64,000 nucleotides of DNA from Sphingobacterium sp. UBA4616 (GTDB lineage: Bacteria; Bacteroidota; Bacteroidia; Sphingobacteriales; Sphingobacteriaceae): NCBI GenBank assembly GCA_002386525.1, contig DGIS01000013.1:257614-321613 (forward strand), given 5' to 3'. Of this stretch, positions 35,370-45,673 are shown in pieces; the stretch's first letter is position 1, and each line of letters opens with the position of its first letter. The notes beneath the pieces were generated by a model, which was given only the letters and a program-made list of their open reading frames with translations, ran no database searches and was not told where the DNA came from. The translations under genes were made by a program, and so were the position numbers.

Positions 35370-37328
35370 ATGGCCAATGAAGTAATTCCGCATAGTCTAT
35401 TTTCTGAATTTGATGTCGCCTTATTCCAGTCGGGTAAGCACTTTAAATTATACGAAAAGTTCGGTTCACATGAACTGGAAGTCAACGGTGAGAAAGGCGT
35501 TTATTTTGCGGTTTGGGCTCCAAATGCAAAATCTGTTGCTGTCTCCGGCGACTTTAATTCTTGGAATAAAGAGCGTGATGCGCTTTATGTGCGCTGGGAC
35601 GGCAGCGGAATCTGGGAGGGATTTATTCCTGGCCTAGCTAATGGTGAGGCATACAAGTATGTTATTCAGACCTATTCGGGCGAACAGCTTGAAAAAGGCG
35701 ATCCATTTGCATTTAAATGGGAAGTTGCACCCAGGACTGCGTCGCTGGTACATTCGACTTGGTACGCGTGGCAAGACAAGCAATGGATGCAGGAGCGCGT
35801 CATTAAAAACAGATTGGATCAACCGTGGTCTGTCTACGAAGTACATTTAGGATCTTGGGTGCGCGATCCGGAAAGTCCTGAGACTTTGCTGAATTACCGG
35901 GAAATAGCCGTGCAGCTTGTTTCTTATGTCAAGGAGATGAATTTTACGCACGTGGAATTTATGCCATTGATGGAACATCCCTATTATCCTTCTTGGGGAT
36001 ATCAGATCACAGGATATTTCGCGGCAAGCTCGCGGTATGGCTCGGCACAGGACTTGATGTATTTGATTGAAGAGCTTCATGCAGCAGGTATAGGGGTGTT
36101 GTTGGATTGGGTGCCTTCTCATTTTCCGGGTGATGCTCACGGTCTTTATCGATTTGATGGCAGCAGTCTATATGAACACGAAGATCCAAGGAAAGGCTTT
36201 CATCCTGACTGGCAATCCTATATCTTCAATTATGGCCGCAATGAGGTAAGGTCTTTTTTGATCAGTAACGCATTTTACTGGCTGGATCGTTTTCATATTG
36301 ATGGCCTTCGGGTAGATGCTGTTGCGTCTATGTTGTATCTGGATTATAGCCGAAATGCGGGAGAATGGATTCCCAATGAATATGGTGGCAATGAAAATTT
36401 AGAAGCGGTACAGTTTTTAAAAGAGCTAAACGAGGCGGTATATAGTCATTTTCCACATGTGCAGACAATCGCTGAGGAATCTACTTCTTGGCCTGGGGTG
36501 AGCAGGCCCACTTATGCGGATGGCCTAGGTTTTGGTATGAAGTGGATGATGGGGTGGATGCACGACACGTTGGATTATTTTAAGGAGGATCCGATTAATC
36601 GTCAATATCATCATGATCGCCTGACTTTCGCAACTGTCTATGCTTTTCACGAAAATTTTATGCTTCCGTTGTCGCATGATGAGGTGGTGTATGGAAAGCA
36701 TTCGCTGATTTATAAAATGCCCGGGGATGAATGGCAGAAATTTGCCAATCTCCGCACATTGTATCTCTTCATGTATACTTTTTCAGGAACAAAATTATTG
36801 TTTATGGGGGGCGAATTTGGACAGACGGCAGAGTGGAACGTTAATAAATCGCTGGATTGGCATCTTTTGGACTATGCTCCGCATCAGGGTATGAAACAAT
36901 TTGTAGCAGAGCTGAACTCCTTATATAAGGTGCAACCGAGCCTTTATCAAAAAGCTTTTGAAGCATCAGGCTTCGATTGGATAGATGCAGGCGACCGTGA
37001 AAATTCAGTCGTGGTCTATTGGCGCAAGGGATTTGATGCGTGGGATGATACAGTCGTTGTGCTGAACCTAACACCCGTTGTTCGCGAGCATTTTCGCATA
37101 GGTCTGCCTTATGCTGGAGAATGGGAAGTGGTTTTCAATTCTGACGACTTGACCTATTTCGGCTCAGGAATTCATCAGCCAAATATTCATACTGAACACC
37201 TGCACTGGATGAATCAGATACAGTCTGCTCAAGTTCATTTGCCGCCATTAGGTGGTTATGTTCTTCAAAGGAAGAAAGAACTAAAGGGTGTCAATTCGGC
37301 GGAAGAAAAGGCTGTTAGCGCTGTTTAG
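35370..37328 (+). CDS. glgB: 1,4-alpha-glucan branching enzyme
   Basis: Introduces alpha-1,6 branches into glycogen. A 652-aa GH13 enzyme: N-terminal CBM48 (FAVWAPNAKSVAVSGDFNSW), catalytic barrel with nucleophile in GLRVDAVASM (about 318), Glu in IAEESTSWPG (about 370), LSHDEVVYGK, and a C-terminal beta domain. Translation is probably coupled to GH31 (2-nt gap). Confidence 0.96.
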   Translation: MANEVIPHSLFSEFDVALFQSGKHFKLYEKFGSHELEVNGEKGVYFAVWAPNAKSVAVSGDFNSWNKERDALYVRWDGSGIWEGFIPGLANGEAYKYVIQTYSGEQLEKGDPFAFKWEVAPRTASLVHSTWYAWQDKQWMQERVIKNRLDQPWSVYEVHLGSWVRDPESPETLLNYREIAVQLVSYVKEMNFTHVEFMPLMEHPYYPSWGYQITGYFAASSRYGSAQDLMYLIEELHAAGIGVLLDWVPSHFPGDAHGLYRFDGSSLYEHEDPRKGFHPDWQSYIFNYGRNEVRSFLISNAFYWLDRFHIDGLRVDAVASMLYLDYSRNAGEWIPNEYGGNENLEAVQFLKELNEAVYSHFPHVQTIAEESTSWPGVSRPTYADGLGFGMKWMMGWMHDTLDYFKEDPINRQYHHDRLTFATVYAFHENFMLPLSHDEVVYGKHSLIYKMPGDEWQKFANLRTLYLFMYTFSGTKLLFMGGEFGQTAEWNVNKSLDWHLLDYAPHQGMKQFVAELNSLYKVQPSLYQKAFEASGFDWIDAGDRENSVVVYWRKGFDAWDDTVVVLNLTPVVREHFRIGLPYAGEWEVVFNSDDLTYFGSGIHQPNIHTEHLHWMNQIQSAQVHLPPLGGYVLQRKKELKGVNSAEEKAVSAV

Positions 37329-37476
37329 CACAGCGCGCAAAAAATTATGTAATGGAATAAGTGTAGATTTAGATGGGAACTTGGTATTGATTTTCAGGTT
37401 CGTTATAATGCGTTGTTACAACTAATAGGAAGGCAGCTTTTTGCCTTTAACACAGATAAAATATGGACTTATTCTA

Positions 37477-38889
37477 ATGAAAGTTTTTCACTTAAGTGTA
37501 GAATGTTATCCCGTAGCCAAAGTTGGCGGGCTTGCGGATGTCGTAGGGGCACTGCCCAAGTATCAGGCCAAGCTTGGTTGGGAAGCAGCAGTCGTTATGC
37601 CTTGGTATGACCGCCCGTTTGTTCGGGATCACGCTTTTACGGTTGTTCACGAGGGGTCTTTTTATCAAGGATCCGAATTGTTGAACTATGCTGTTTACAA
37701 GCAGGCGGAGGATATACTGGGTTTTGAACTCTATTTAATCAAGATTCCAGGCAAACTCGATCGTCCGGAAGTGTATTGCTATGCGGATGAGGGTGAGCAA
37801 TTTATGGCGTTTCAGCATGCGGTATTAAGCTGGTTTAAGGCAAAAGCTATACGGCCTGATATCGTGCATTGTCACGATCATCATGTCGGCTTAATACCTT
37901 TTTTGATGAAATATAGCCATGACTACATTCATCTCGCCGATGTAAAAACTGTGGCTACTGTACATAATGGGCAATACCAAGGTTGGACTACGTGGAACAA
38001 GGCAGTTTTATTACCTGCTTACGATAGCTGGAAATGGGGGCTGTTGGATTGGGATGGTTTAATTAACCCACTTGCCGCCCTGATCAAATGTTGCGATGCG
38101 TATACGACAGTATCTGAAGGGTATCTGGAAGAGCTTTATGTAGAAGCAAATGGTTTGCAGCAGCTTTTTTATGATGAGCGGGATAAATCGGTCGGAATTG
38201 TCAATGGTATCGACTGGGAGATATGGGATCCTGCGACTGACTATACGCTAATCGCGAATTATGATGCCAAGCAAGCTTTTGCGGGTAAATTGAAAAATAA
38301 AGAGGCCTTGGCAACGCAATATAAAATCGATCCAAAGTTGCCATTGCTCGTTTTTATTGGTCGCTTTGCCACTGAAAAGGGTGCTGATTTACTACCGGAT
38401 ATAATTTTGGAATTAACAGCCAAATATCAAGGTAGATTAGGTATATTTATACTAGGTGCCGGAGATCCTGCGATCCAGTCGCGTGTGAAATTGCTCGTTG
38501 ATGCTGGCGTAGAAAATTTGGACGTGTTCTTTGGTTATGATGAAAACCTGGCACATTGGCTGTACGCGAGTGCGGACTTTCTTTTAATGCCTTCCCGGGT
38601 GGAACCTTGCGGGCTTAACCAGCTCTATGCTATGAAATATGGCACATTGCCGGTTGTGCATCGCGTGGGCGGACTAAGAGATACTGTAATTGATCTTGAT
38701 AACGACGGTTATGGTGTTGGTTTTGACGGTCTGACAATACCTGTAATTACGGAAGCTATTATTCGTGCTACCACTTTTTACGCAAGCAAAAAGCAGTTTG
38801 AAGAGAATCAACGTAAAATGATGCGCTTGGATTTTTCTTGGGATAAATCTGCTGCAAAATATATAAGTCTATATAACCAAATAATGTAA
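37477..38889 (+). CDS. glgA: Glycogen synthase
   Basis: GT5 enzyme of 470 aa that extends alpha-1,4 glucan from ADP-glucose. Seen: N-terminal VAKVGGLADVVGALP (ADP-glucose binding KxGGL), HCHDHH, TVHNGQYQGW, and the C-terminal catalytic SRVEPCGLNQLYAMKYG. An upstream in-frame TTG at 37441 gives an unlikely N-terminal extension; ATG 37477 begins the typical MKVFHLSVECYP. The 148-nt gap after glgB contains a small hairpin (aaggca/tgcctt) but no firm promoter. Confidence 0.94.
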   Translation: MKVFHLSVECYPVAKVGGLADVVGALPKYQAKLGWEAAVVMPWYDRPFVRDHAFTVVHEGSFYQGSELLNYAVYKQAEDILGFELYLIKIPGKLDRPEVYCYADEGEQFMAFQHAVLSWFKAKAIRPDIVHCHDHHVGLIPFLMKYSHDYIHLADVKTVATVHNGQYQGWTTWNKAVLLPAYDSWKWGLLDWDGLINPLAALIKCCDAYTTVSEGYLEELYVEANGLQQLFYDERDKSVGIVNGIDWEIWDPATDYTLIANYDAKQAFAGKLKNKEALATQYKIDPKLPLLVFIGRFATEKGADLLPDIILELTAKYQGRLGIFILGAGDPAIQSRVKLLVDAGVENLDVFFGYDENLAHWLYASADFLLMPSRVEPCGLNQLYAMKYGTLPVVHRVGGLRDTVIDLDNDGYGVGFDGLTIPVITEAIIRATTFYASKKQFEENQRKMMRLDFSWDKSAAKYISLYNQIM

Positions 38890-38895
38890 TTTGAT

Positions 38896-40179
38896 ATGTC
38901 ACGTCACAATGTAGTAGCTATCGTCTTGGGCGGGGGAAGGGGCTCACGTCTGTATCCATTGACCGATCAGCGGTCTAAACCAGCAGTTCCCATTGCAGGG
39001 AAATATCGTTTGGTGGACATTCCTATCTCGAATTGTCTTAATTCGGGTTTCAATAAGATTTTTGTATTGACTCAGTTCAATTCTTCATCGCTCAACTCTC
39101 ATATTAAAAACACCTATAACTTTAGTATTTTTAGTAAGGGGTTTGTCGATATTTTGGCTGCAGAGCAGACCAACGATGGTGACAAATGGTTTGAAGGGAC
39201 AGCCGATGCGGTACGTCGCTCGTTCCGCAAGTTGGCGAGCATTGATTATGATTATATATTGATCTTATCCGGCGATCAGTTGTACCAAATGGATTTTGAT
39301 GCCTTGGTAGACTTCCACGTCGAAAATGAGGGTGATCTGACGATTGCGACCATTCCTGTAAATGGAAAAGACGCGACGGGCTTTGGGATTCTGAAATCGG
39401 ATGAAAAAAATCACATTACTTCTTTTATCGAAAAACCGAAGACGGAGCAATTGGTGGATTGGAATTCCGAAGTGAGCGATCATTTAAAGCGTGAAGGGAG
39501 AGAATACCTGGCGTCCATGGGGATCTATGTTTTTTCTAAGAGCGTGCTCAAGCGTATGCTCGAGGAAAATGAAGGGATGGATTTTGGTAAAGAAATTATT
39601 CCGGATGCGATCGAAACCCATAGGGTGCTGAGTTACCAATTTGAGGGCTATTGGACTGATATTGGAACAATAGGGTCTTTCTATGAAGCGAATATTGGTC
39701 TGACCGATAATATCCCAGCCTTTAACCTATTTGACAAAAATACGGTTTTCACGCGTCCGCGGATGTTACCACCATCAAAAATCTCCGGAACAACATTAAT
39801 CAATTCGGTTATTTCCGATGGATGTATTATTCAGGCCGATAAGATCGACCGCTCGGTGGTTGGCGTTCGTTCGCGTATCGGGACAGGATCTGTGGTGCGA
39901 GGCACTTATATGATGGGATCCGATTATTATGAGGATCTTGTTGATATGGAGGAGGCCAAGCGGAAAAATGTTCCCGTAGTAGGTGTCGGTGAGCGGTGTT
40001 ATATCGAAAATGCGATTCTGGATAAGAACTGCCGTATTGGCAATGATGTGCGTATTAACGGCGGCCCGCATCTTTTAAATGCTAACCACGCAACTTATAC
40101 CATTTGTGATGGGATCGTGGTCGTCAAGAAGAATGCGGTTATTCCAAATGGTACGACGATAGGATTGACGTCCATCTAA
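38896..40179 (+). CDS. glgC: Glucose-1-phosphate adenylyltransferase
   Basis: Makes ADP-glucose from glucose-1-phosphate and ATP, the committed step of glycogen synthesis. It has 427 aa: GGGRGSRLYPLTDQRSKPA (nucleotidyl transfer), RLVDIPISNCLNSG, FIEKPKT with the sugar-phosphate Lys, and a C-terminal left-handed beta-helix. It starts 6 nt after glgA, completing GH31-glgB-glgA-glgC. Confidence 0.96.
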   Translation: MSRHNVVAIVLGGGRGSRLYPLTDQRSKPAVPIAGKYRLVDIPISNCLNSGFNKIFVLTQFNSSSLNSHIKNTYNFSIFSKGFVDILAAEQTNDGDKWFEGTADAVRRSFRKLASIDYDYILILSGDQLYQMDFDALVDFHVENEGDLTIATIPVNGKDATGFGILKSDEKNHITSFIEKPKTEQLVDWNSEVSDHLKREGREYLASMGIYVFSKSVLKRMLEENEGMDFGKEIIPDAIETHRVLSYQFEGYWTDIGTIGSFYEANIGLTDNIPAFNLFDKNTVFTRPRMLPPSKISGTTLINSVISDGCIIQADKIDRSVVGVRSRIGTGSVVRGTYMMGSDYYEDLVDMEEAKRKNVPVVGVGERCYIENAILDKNCRIGNDVRINGGPHLLNANHATYTICDGIVVVKKNAVIPNGTTIGLTSI

Positions 40180-40339
40180 ATTTTATTGTACAAGGGAGAT
40201 AATTTAGTTGTATCATTTTATGTTATACTTATACACGTCTCTTAAAAGCAATCACCCGGACACAATTTACCTTTAGTGGAAAATAATGTGACATGGTACT
40301 GTCTTTGCTGTTAAGGAACATATAATATCATAAAATAGT

Positions 40340-41101
40340 ATGCGATTTAGACAGATTATCTCCCTTTTTTTTGTGTTGTTTACCCTGGTCAACTGCGATA
40401 CGTCTTTGATGGTGCAGGGGACTGGCGTATTGCGCGATGCAGCGCGTAAATTTGAGCTTCGGAATGGCAATAGGACGGTGATTTATATTCCGATGCGGCA
40501 TTTGGGCACACGGGTATACTATGATCAGATCCAAAACACCGTCGATTCTCTTCAAAAATCAGGATATGTCGTTTTTTACGAAAGTATAGCCTATCAGGTA
40601 GATAGCGCTGCGCAACGTGATCTTTATGACCGCAAGTTCAGAAAGCTGACGGGCAATCGGCTCGCATTGCAGCAATGCATTGAAACACCTGGAGATACTT
40701 CAAGAGTACTCCGGGCGCCCATTTACCGTAAGCTGGGGCAGCGAATTATTAGTCAGCCCGATTATTTGTTTTTCCGGGTAGATTATGAGACAGCCGTGAA
40801 TGCCGATATTCCCAAAAATAAATTGCTTGACGAGTTTGAATACCTGTATGGTACCATCAATCTGGATGCATGTGATTTTAAAACGCCATTGAATGAGCCT
40901 TATTCCTGTAAGCCCATGAAGACAGCGTTAAAAAATAAATTTGATAAAGAATTTATCATGAAAAAAAGGGAAGAGAATCTTGCGTCTTTAGTGGCTGATG
41001 CTCCGCAGCAAAAGATTTTAATCTTATTTGGAACCTCACATTTTAAAGGCTTTTTGCGTAATTTGCAAGCTCGGGATCCCAAATGGATACAGATCAAATA
41101 G
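40340..41101 (+). CDS. Putative lipoprotein, TraB/Tiki-like
   Basis: A 253-aa protein with a signal sequence and lipobox-like LVNC (Cys at about 19), so probably a lipoprotein. Two segments recall the TraB/PrgY/Tiki/ChaN superfamily: IPMRHLGTRVYYDQIQ with VVFYESI, and a C-terminal ILILFGTSHFKGFLRNL. These proteins are thought to be metal-binding or proteolytic. The match is by eye and moderate. It ends 1 nt before the MtfA-like gene starts, implying co-expression. Confidence 0.6.
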   Translation: MRFRQIISLFFVLFTLVNCDTSLMVQGTGVLRDAARKFELRNGNRTVIYIPMRHLGTRVYYDQIQNTVDSLQKSGYVVFYESIAYQVDSAAQRDLYDRKFRKLTGNRLALQQCIETPGDTSRVLRAPIYRKLGQRIISQPDYLFFRVDYETAVNADIPKNKLLDEFEYLYGTINLDACDFKTPLNEPYSCKPMKTALKNKFDKEFIMKKREENLASLVADAPQQKILILFGTSHFKGFLRNLQARDPKWIQIK

Positions 41102-41102
41102 T

Positions 41103-41885
41103 ATGTTAGAAAAACTGTTCATTGTACTGCTTATACCGGTAACGATTTATGTCGTATATTATCTGCTAAATCGTACGGCCAAAAATAGCAAAGCCATCAA
41201 ACGTGTATTGAGTGACGAAGGTAAGGAAATTCTCGAAAGAGAAGTCGCCTACTACCGCAAATTGTCCACTGCTGACCGAGCGGAATTTGAAGCGCGCTGT
41301 TTAAATTTTTTGGATACCGTCAAAGTGGAAGGTGTGGGGGTAGAGATTGAACTGAAAGATTATATGATGATTGCTGCAAGTGCGATTATACCTATATTTT
41401 CCTTTAAAAAATGGACTTATCCCAACCTAACGAATATTATGGTTTACCCTTCACAGTTCAATACGGCTTATGAATTTGAAGGGCATGCCGATCGCCATAT
41501 TATGGGTATGGTCGGGGAAGGCGCCATGAACGGACAGATGATTTTGTCCAAGTCTGCTTTGGAGTATGGATTTAGAAATCCAAATGATGGACAGAATACC
41601 GCCATTCACGAATTTGTTCATCTCCTCGATAAAACCGATGGTACAGTGGATGGTATTCCAACACAATTAATGGATAAAGCTTCGGTACTCCCTTTTATGA
41701 ACTTAATACGAACAGAAATTGAAAATATAAAAGCCAATAAATCGGATATTGATGTGTATGGAATGACAAATCCGGCAGAGTTTTTTGCTGTTGCATCGGA
41801 ATATTTCTTTGAAAATCCAGAAAAATTTAAACAGCATCATCCGGAGCTTTATGCGGCGCTTTCGGAAATTTTTGAACAAACCTAA
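41103..41885 (+). CDS. MtfA-family zinc peptidase
   Basis: A 260-aa protein with an N-terminal membrane helix (about 2-22) and a gluzincin-like active site HEFVH (169-173), with the downstream NPAEFFAVASEYFFENP block that supplies the third ligand. MtfA in E. coli is a soluble peptidase that titrates the Mlc repressor; here the protein is membrane anchored. ATG 41103 is chosen because it follows the lipoprotein stop by 1 nt; a longer in-frame start at 41028 would overlap that gene. Confidence 0.83.
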   Translation: MLEKLFIVLLIPVTIYVVYYLLNRTAKNSKAIKRVLSDEGKEILEREVAYYRKLSTADRAEFEARCLNFLDTVKVEGVGVEIELKDYMMIAASAIIPIFSFKKWTYPNLTNIMVYPSQFNTAYEFEGHADRHIMGMVGEGAMNGQMILSKSALEYGFRNPNDGQNTAIHEFVHLLDKTDGTVDGIPTQLMDKASVLPFMNLIRTEIENIKANKSDIDVYGMTNPAEFFAVASEYFFENPEKFKQHHPELYAALSEIFEQT

Positions 41886-41995
41886 TAATTGATAATTGAA
41901 ATTTTAGGTGTAAGAAAGGACTATTCGATGAATTGTTCATTATTTTGGGAGCTTCGCTAAAGTTTTGTTAACTCTCTTTATTAACTATAACTGTT

Positions 41996-43789
41996 ATGCC
42001 TAAAACTACACTTTACTCTACGATTACCCTAGTTTGCATCCTCCTCTGTAGTAATCATCAGGGGCTGGCCCAGCAGCGTTTCACTCCAGCGCCACCCTTT
42101 ACGGAAATGGCCGACCCAACAAAAGATACATTATCCGATTGGTCAAATGTTGAAGAGGGATTACACGCTTCCTTTGTATCTATTGATAAACGTTATCCCA
42201 AATCCCTAAATCCCAATTTGACTGCCCAACGCGCAGCAACGGTATACGCCTGGAAAGGCGAGCAGGTGTCAGCTCAGTTTATTCTATGGACTTCAGCTGC
42301 TGCACCTCATGTAACTGTTTCTGCAGATGATTTAAAGTCCACCACTAGTAAATCGATTCCTGGCGATGTGGTACAGACGCGCTTTGTGCGGTATGTCATG
42401 ACAGACGAATTTGCGAGTGGATGTGGGTACCGTAAACCAGCGGATTTTAAGGCTTCGCTTTCTGCAGATATGTTGGATAACCTCAAAAGTTACGATCTCG
42501 AAGCAAAAAAAGTTCGTCCTGTCTGGGTTACTGTCAAAGTGCCCAATGATGTAACGGGGGGAAATTATCATACAACACTCTCGATTCATCAAAATGGTAT
42601 CGTGAAAGAGCAGCTGCAGCTGACAGTTATCGTTCAAAACCATGTGCTGCCTCCCGCGTCTCAGTGGAGTTACCATCTGGATCAGTGGCAACATCCTTCG
42701 GCAGTTGCTCGCGTGAACAAGGTGAAGATGTGGAGCGATGCACATTTTGAGACTTTGAAACCGACGATGATGCAGTTGGCGGCAGCAGGGCAGAAGGTCA
42801 TTACAGCTACGCTCAACAAAGATCCCTGGAATGTACAAACCTATGATCCCTACGCCGATATGATCATCTGGAAAAAGGGTAAGGATGGATCTTGGTCTTA
42901 CGACTATTCGGTATTCGACCGTTGGGTCACCTTTATGATGGGGCTGGGGATCAGTAAGGAGATCAACTGTTACTCTTTATTGCCATGGAATAATGAGGTT
43001 CATTATTTTGACGAAGGAAAAAACCAATTGGTCAATGTTACAGCAAAGCCAGGAACAGCGATATTCGAAGCATTATGGTCGTCTTTCTTAAAAGATTTCA
43101 GTAAACATCTGCGTGTGAGAGGCTGGTTGAAGATAACCAATATTGCCATGGATGAACGGAGCCGTGAGGAAATGGATGCTGCCGTCGCCTTGTTGGAGAA
43201 GGTCACTCCTGAATTTAACATCGCGTTTGCAGATAACCACAAAAGTTACCAGCGTTATCCCAAAAGTATCGATATCAGCGTTGCTGCTGGCGATCCTTTT
43301 GATCAGCAAGATCTCATTGCCAGAAGAAAGAAGGGATATGTAACGACATTCTATGTGTGTTGTTCTGACGAATTTCCAAATCAATTTACGTTCTCCGACC
43401 CCGCAGAATCTACTTATATGGCTTGGTATGCCCTAGCAGCTGGCTTCGATGGCGCGTTGCGCTGGGCTTTTAATTCATGGGTGCTAGATCCTCTGCGTGA
43501 TTCTAGGTTTCGCACGTGGCCAGCAGGAGATACCTATATTGTCTATCCACAGGGAAGAAGTTCGATCCGCTATGAGCGCATGCTAGAGGGAATACAAGAC
43601 TACACAAAAGTGAACATGTTAATCAAAATGTTGGAGGAATCAAATGATCAACTTAATTTAACGAAACTGAATGCGAAAATTGCAAAACTCAATACAGCGA
43701 AACGCTATGCAGACTGGAATAAAGACCTCAATGACGCAAAGAATTTTGTGAATGAACTGTCCCAAGAAATCAGACCGAGCGGCAAATAG
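41996..43789 (+). CDS. Secreted GH123-like / DUF4091 glycosidase
   Basis: A 597-aa exported protein with signal peptide ending near GLAQ. N-terminal beta-sandwich, then a TIM barrel with IAMDERSREEM (D386-E387), the adjacent Asp-Glu pair expected for substrate-assisted beta-N-acetylgalactosaminidases of GH123. The C-terminal block WYALAAGFDGALRWAFNSW, then GRSSIRYERMLEGIQDY, is the DUF4091 signature. Likely periplasmic or surface removal of beta-GalNAc from glycolipid or glycoprotein glycans. It has no SusCD partner nearby. Confidence 0.82.
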   Translation: MPKTTLYSTITLVCILLCSNHQGLAQQRFTPAPPFTEMADPTKDTLSDWSNVEEGLHASFVSIDKRYPKSLNPNLTAQRAATVYAWKGEQVSAQFILWTSAAAPHVTVSADDLKSTTSKSIPGDVVQTRFVRYVMTDEFASGCGYRKPADFKASLSADMLDNLKSYDLEAKKVRPVWVTVKVPNDVTGGNYHTTLSIHQNGIVKEQLQLTVIVQNHVLPPASQWSYHLDQWQHPSAVARVNKVKMWSDAHFETLKPTMMQLAAAGQKVITATLNKDPWNVQTYDPYADMIIWKKGKDGSWSYDYSVFDRWVTFMMGLGISKEINCYSLLPWNNEVHYFDEGKNQLVNVTAKPGTAIFEALWSSFLKDFSKHLRVRGWLKITNIAMDERSREEMDAAVALLEKVTPEFNIAFADNHKSYQRYPKSIDISVAAGDPFDQQDLIARRKKGYVTTFYVCCSDEFPNQFTFSDPAESTYMAWYALAAGFDGALRWAFNSWVLDPLRDSRFRTWPAGDTYIVYPQGRSSIRYERMLEGIQDYTKVNMLIKMLEESNDQLNLTKLNAKIAKLNTAKRYADWNKDLNDAKNFVNELSQEIRPSGK

Positions 43790-43905
43790 CCAATATGGGT
43801 TGTGCCCGAGGAAATTGGCAAACCATTACCCCTATAATATTGTTGTTAACATGTAGCGGTTGGCTAAACAGCACAAATCGCTTGATTACATTCTAAAATT
43901 ATATT

Positions 43906-45645
43906 ATGCGTATGAAAAATGTAGCACATCAGATTGTTGACCTTTTAAAGAATGCGGGAATTAAGCGTATTTATGCCGTAACGGGCGATAGTTTAAATTT
44001 TTTCAACGAAGCGGTCCACGCCGATGGAACGATGCAATGGATACATGTAAGACATGAAGAAGCTGGAGCATTTGCCGCAACAGCAGAAGCAGATTTACAT
44101 GGGATTGCCTGTTGTGCCGGTAGCAGTGGACCGGGGCATGTGCATCTGATCAATGGTGTGTATGAAGCCCACAAAACGCGTGTACCGATGCTTGTGATTG
44201 CGTCGACGTGTGCTACATACGAGTTTGGAACAGATTATTTTCAAGAAACCAATCCAATCAAATTGTTTGATGATTGTTCTTGCTACAATCAAATGATCAC
44301 CCGGCCTGAGCAGGTGCAGCGCATGGTTCAGAATGCGCTTCAACAAGCCATATCTAAACGGGATGTTGCTGTTATCGGGCTTCCTGGGGACGTCTCTGAA
44401 ATGGAGGCGGTCGATATGAATACATCGTCGAAAGTATTTTTTACTGAGCCTCAGGTGAGACCTTCGGACATGGAAATCGGTCGTCTTGCACAGTATATCA
44501 ATCAGGCCGAAAAAGTGACTTTATTTTGCGGTGTAGGTGCAAAAAAAGCACAAAAGCAGATTGTTGAATTATCGCAAAAGATCCAAGCGCCAGTTGGCTA
44601 TTCTTTTAAAGCAAAGCTGGATATTCAGCGCGATAACCCCAACGAAATTGGTATGACCGGACTGTTAGGTATGGCTTCGGCTTTTCAAAGTATGCATCAA
44701 TCGGATCTTATTTTACTTCTAGGGACCGACTTTCCTTATAAGGATTTTATACCTACGAATAAAACCATTATTCAGATTGACATTGAAGGTGAAAAGCTAG
44801 GACGTCGATCTATAGTAGATTATGGGCTGGTAGGAGATATCGAACATACCTTAAAAGCTGTATTGCCCTTTATAGAGGCGCGATCCGATACGGAATTTCT
44901 AGATAAGCAGTTGGAGTCGTACGCGAAGGTGAAGGAAGATTTAATGACTTACGTAGACGATCGGGGTAGCGAATGTGCTATTCAACCTGAATTTGTTGCC
45001 CATGCAATTGATCAGAAGGCCAGTGATGATGCTGTTTTTTTGCTGGATACAGGAATGTGCTGTGTTTGGGGAGCGCGTTATATTAACCAGCGCAAGGACC
45101 GTATTATGTTGGGTTCCTTCAATCATGGTTCTATGGCAAATGCCATGCCGATGGCTATTGGAGCAGCATTGACACATCCCGAACGCCAAATTATTGCGTT
45201 TTGCGGTGATGGGGGATTGTCTATGTTACTGGGGGATCTTGCAACAATAAAGCAATATAACTTACCTATTAAAATCGTTGTTTTCAACAACCGCTCACTT
45301 GGTATGGTCAAGTTGGAAATGCAGGTGGCAGGTTTGAAAGATCAGGAAACCAATATGGTGAACCCCGACTTTGCTCTGATTGCGCAGGCGATGGGTATCC
45401 GCGCATTTACAGTAACGCAGCCCGAAGATGTGGATAGGGTACTTAACGAAGCACTCAACATCACCGATGAGCCCGTTTTGCTGGATATTTATACCAATCC
45501 GAATGCGCTTGCCATGCCCCCAAAAATATCATTTAGCCAAATGAAAGGCATGACAGAAAGCATGGCTAAGTTGATGTTATCGGGTAATTTTGAAGAAGTA
45601 TGGGATACCATTAAGTCGAATTATAAGCATTTAAAGTCGCTTTAG
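43906..45645 (+). CDS. poxB: Pyruvate dehydrogenase (quinone) / pyruvate oxidase PoxB
   Basis: ThDP- and FAD-dependent peripheral membrane enzyme converting pyruvate to acetate + CO2 and passing electrons to quinone. A 579-aa protein very like E. coli PoxB: VTGDSLNFFNE, HEEAGAFAATAEA (catalytic Glu), CAGSSGPGHVHLINGVYEAH, YFQETNP, PGDVSEME, and ThDP motif FCGDGGLSMLLGDLATIKQY with VFNN. ATG 43906 is used; ATG 43912 is equally possible. Confidence 0.93.
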   Translation: MRMKNVAHQIVDLLKNAGIKRIYAVTGDSLNFFNEAVHADGTMQWIHVRHEEAGAFAATAEADLHGIACCAGSSGPGHVHLINGVYEAHKTRVPMLVIASTCATYEFGTDYFQETNPIKLFDDCSCYNQMITRPEQVQRMVQNALQQAISKRDVAVIGLPGDVSEMEAVDMNTSSKVFFTEPQVRPSDMEIGRLAQYINQAEKVTLFCGVGAKKAQKQIVELSQKIQAPVGYSFKAKLDIQRDNPNEIGMTGLLGMASAFQSMHQSDLILLLGTDFPYKDFIPTNKTIIQIDIEGEKLGRRSIVDYGLVGDIEHTLKAVLPFIEARSDTEFLDKQLESYAKVKEDLMTYVDDRGSECAIQPEFVAHAIDQKASDDAVFLLDTGMCCVWGARYINQRKDRIMLGSFNHGSMANAMPMAIGAALTHPERQIIAFCGDGGLSMLLGDLATIKQYNLPIKIVVFNNRSLGMVKLEMQVAGLKDQETNMVNPDFALIAQAMGIRAFTVTQPEDVDRVLNEALNITDEPVLLDIYTNPNALAMPPKISFSQMKGMTESMAKLMLSGNFEEVWDTIKSNYKHLKSL

Positions 45646-45673
45646 TTATTGCTGAGAAACTGGTCAAGAAACA

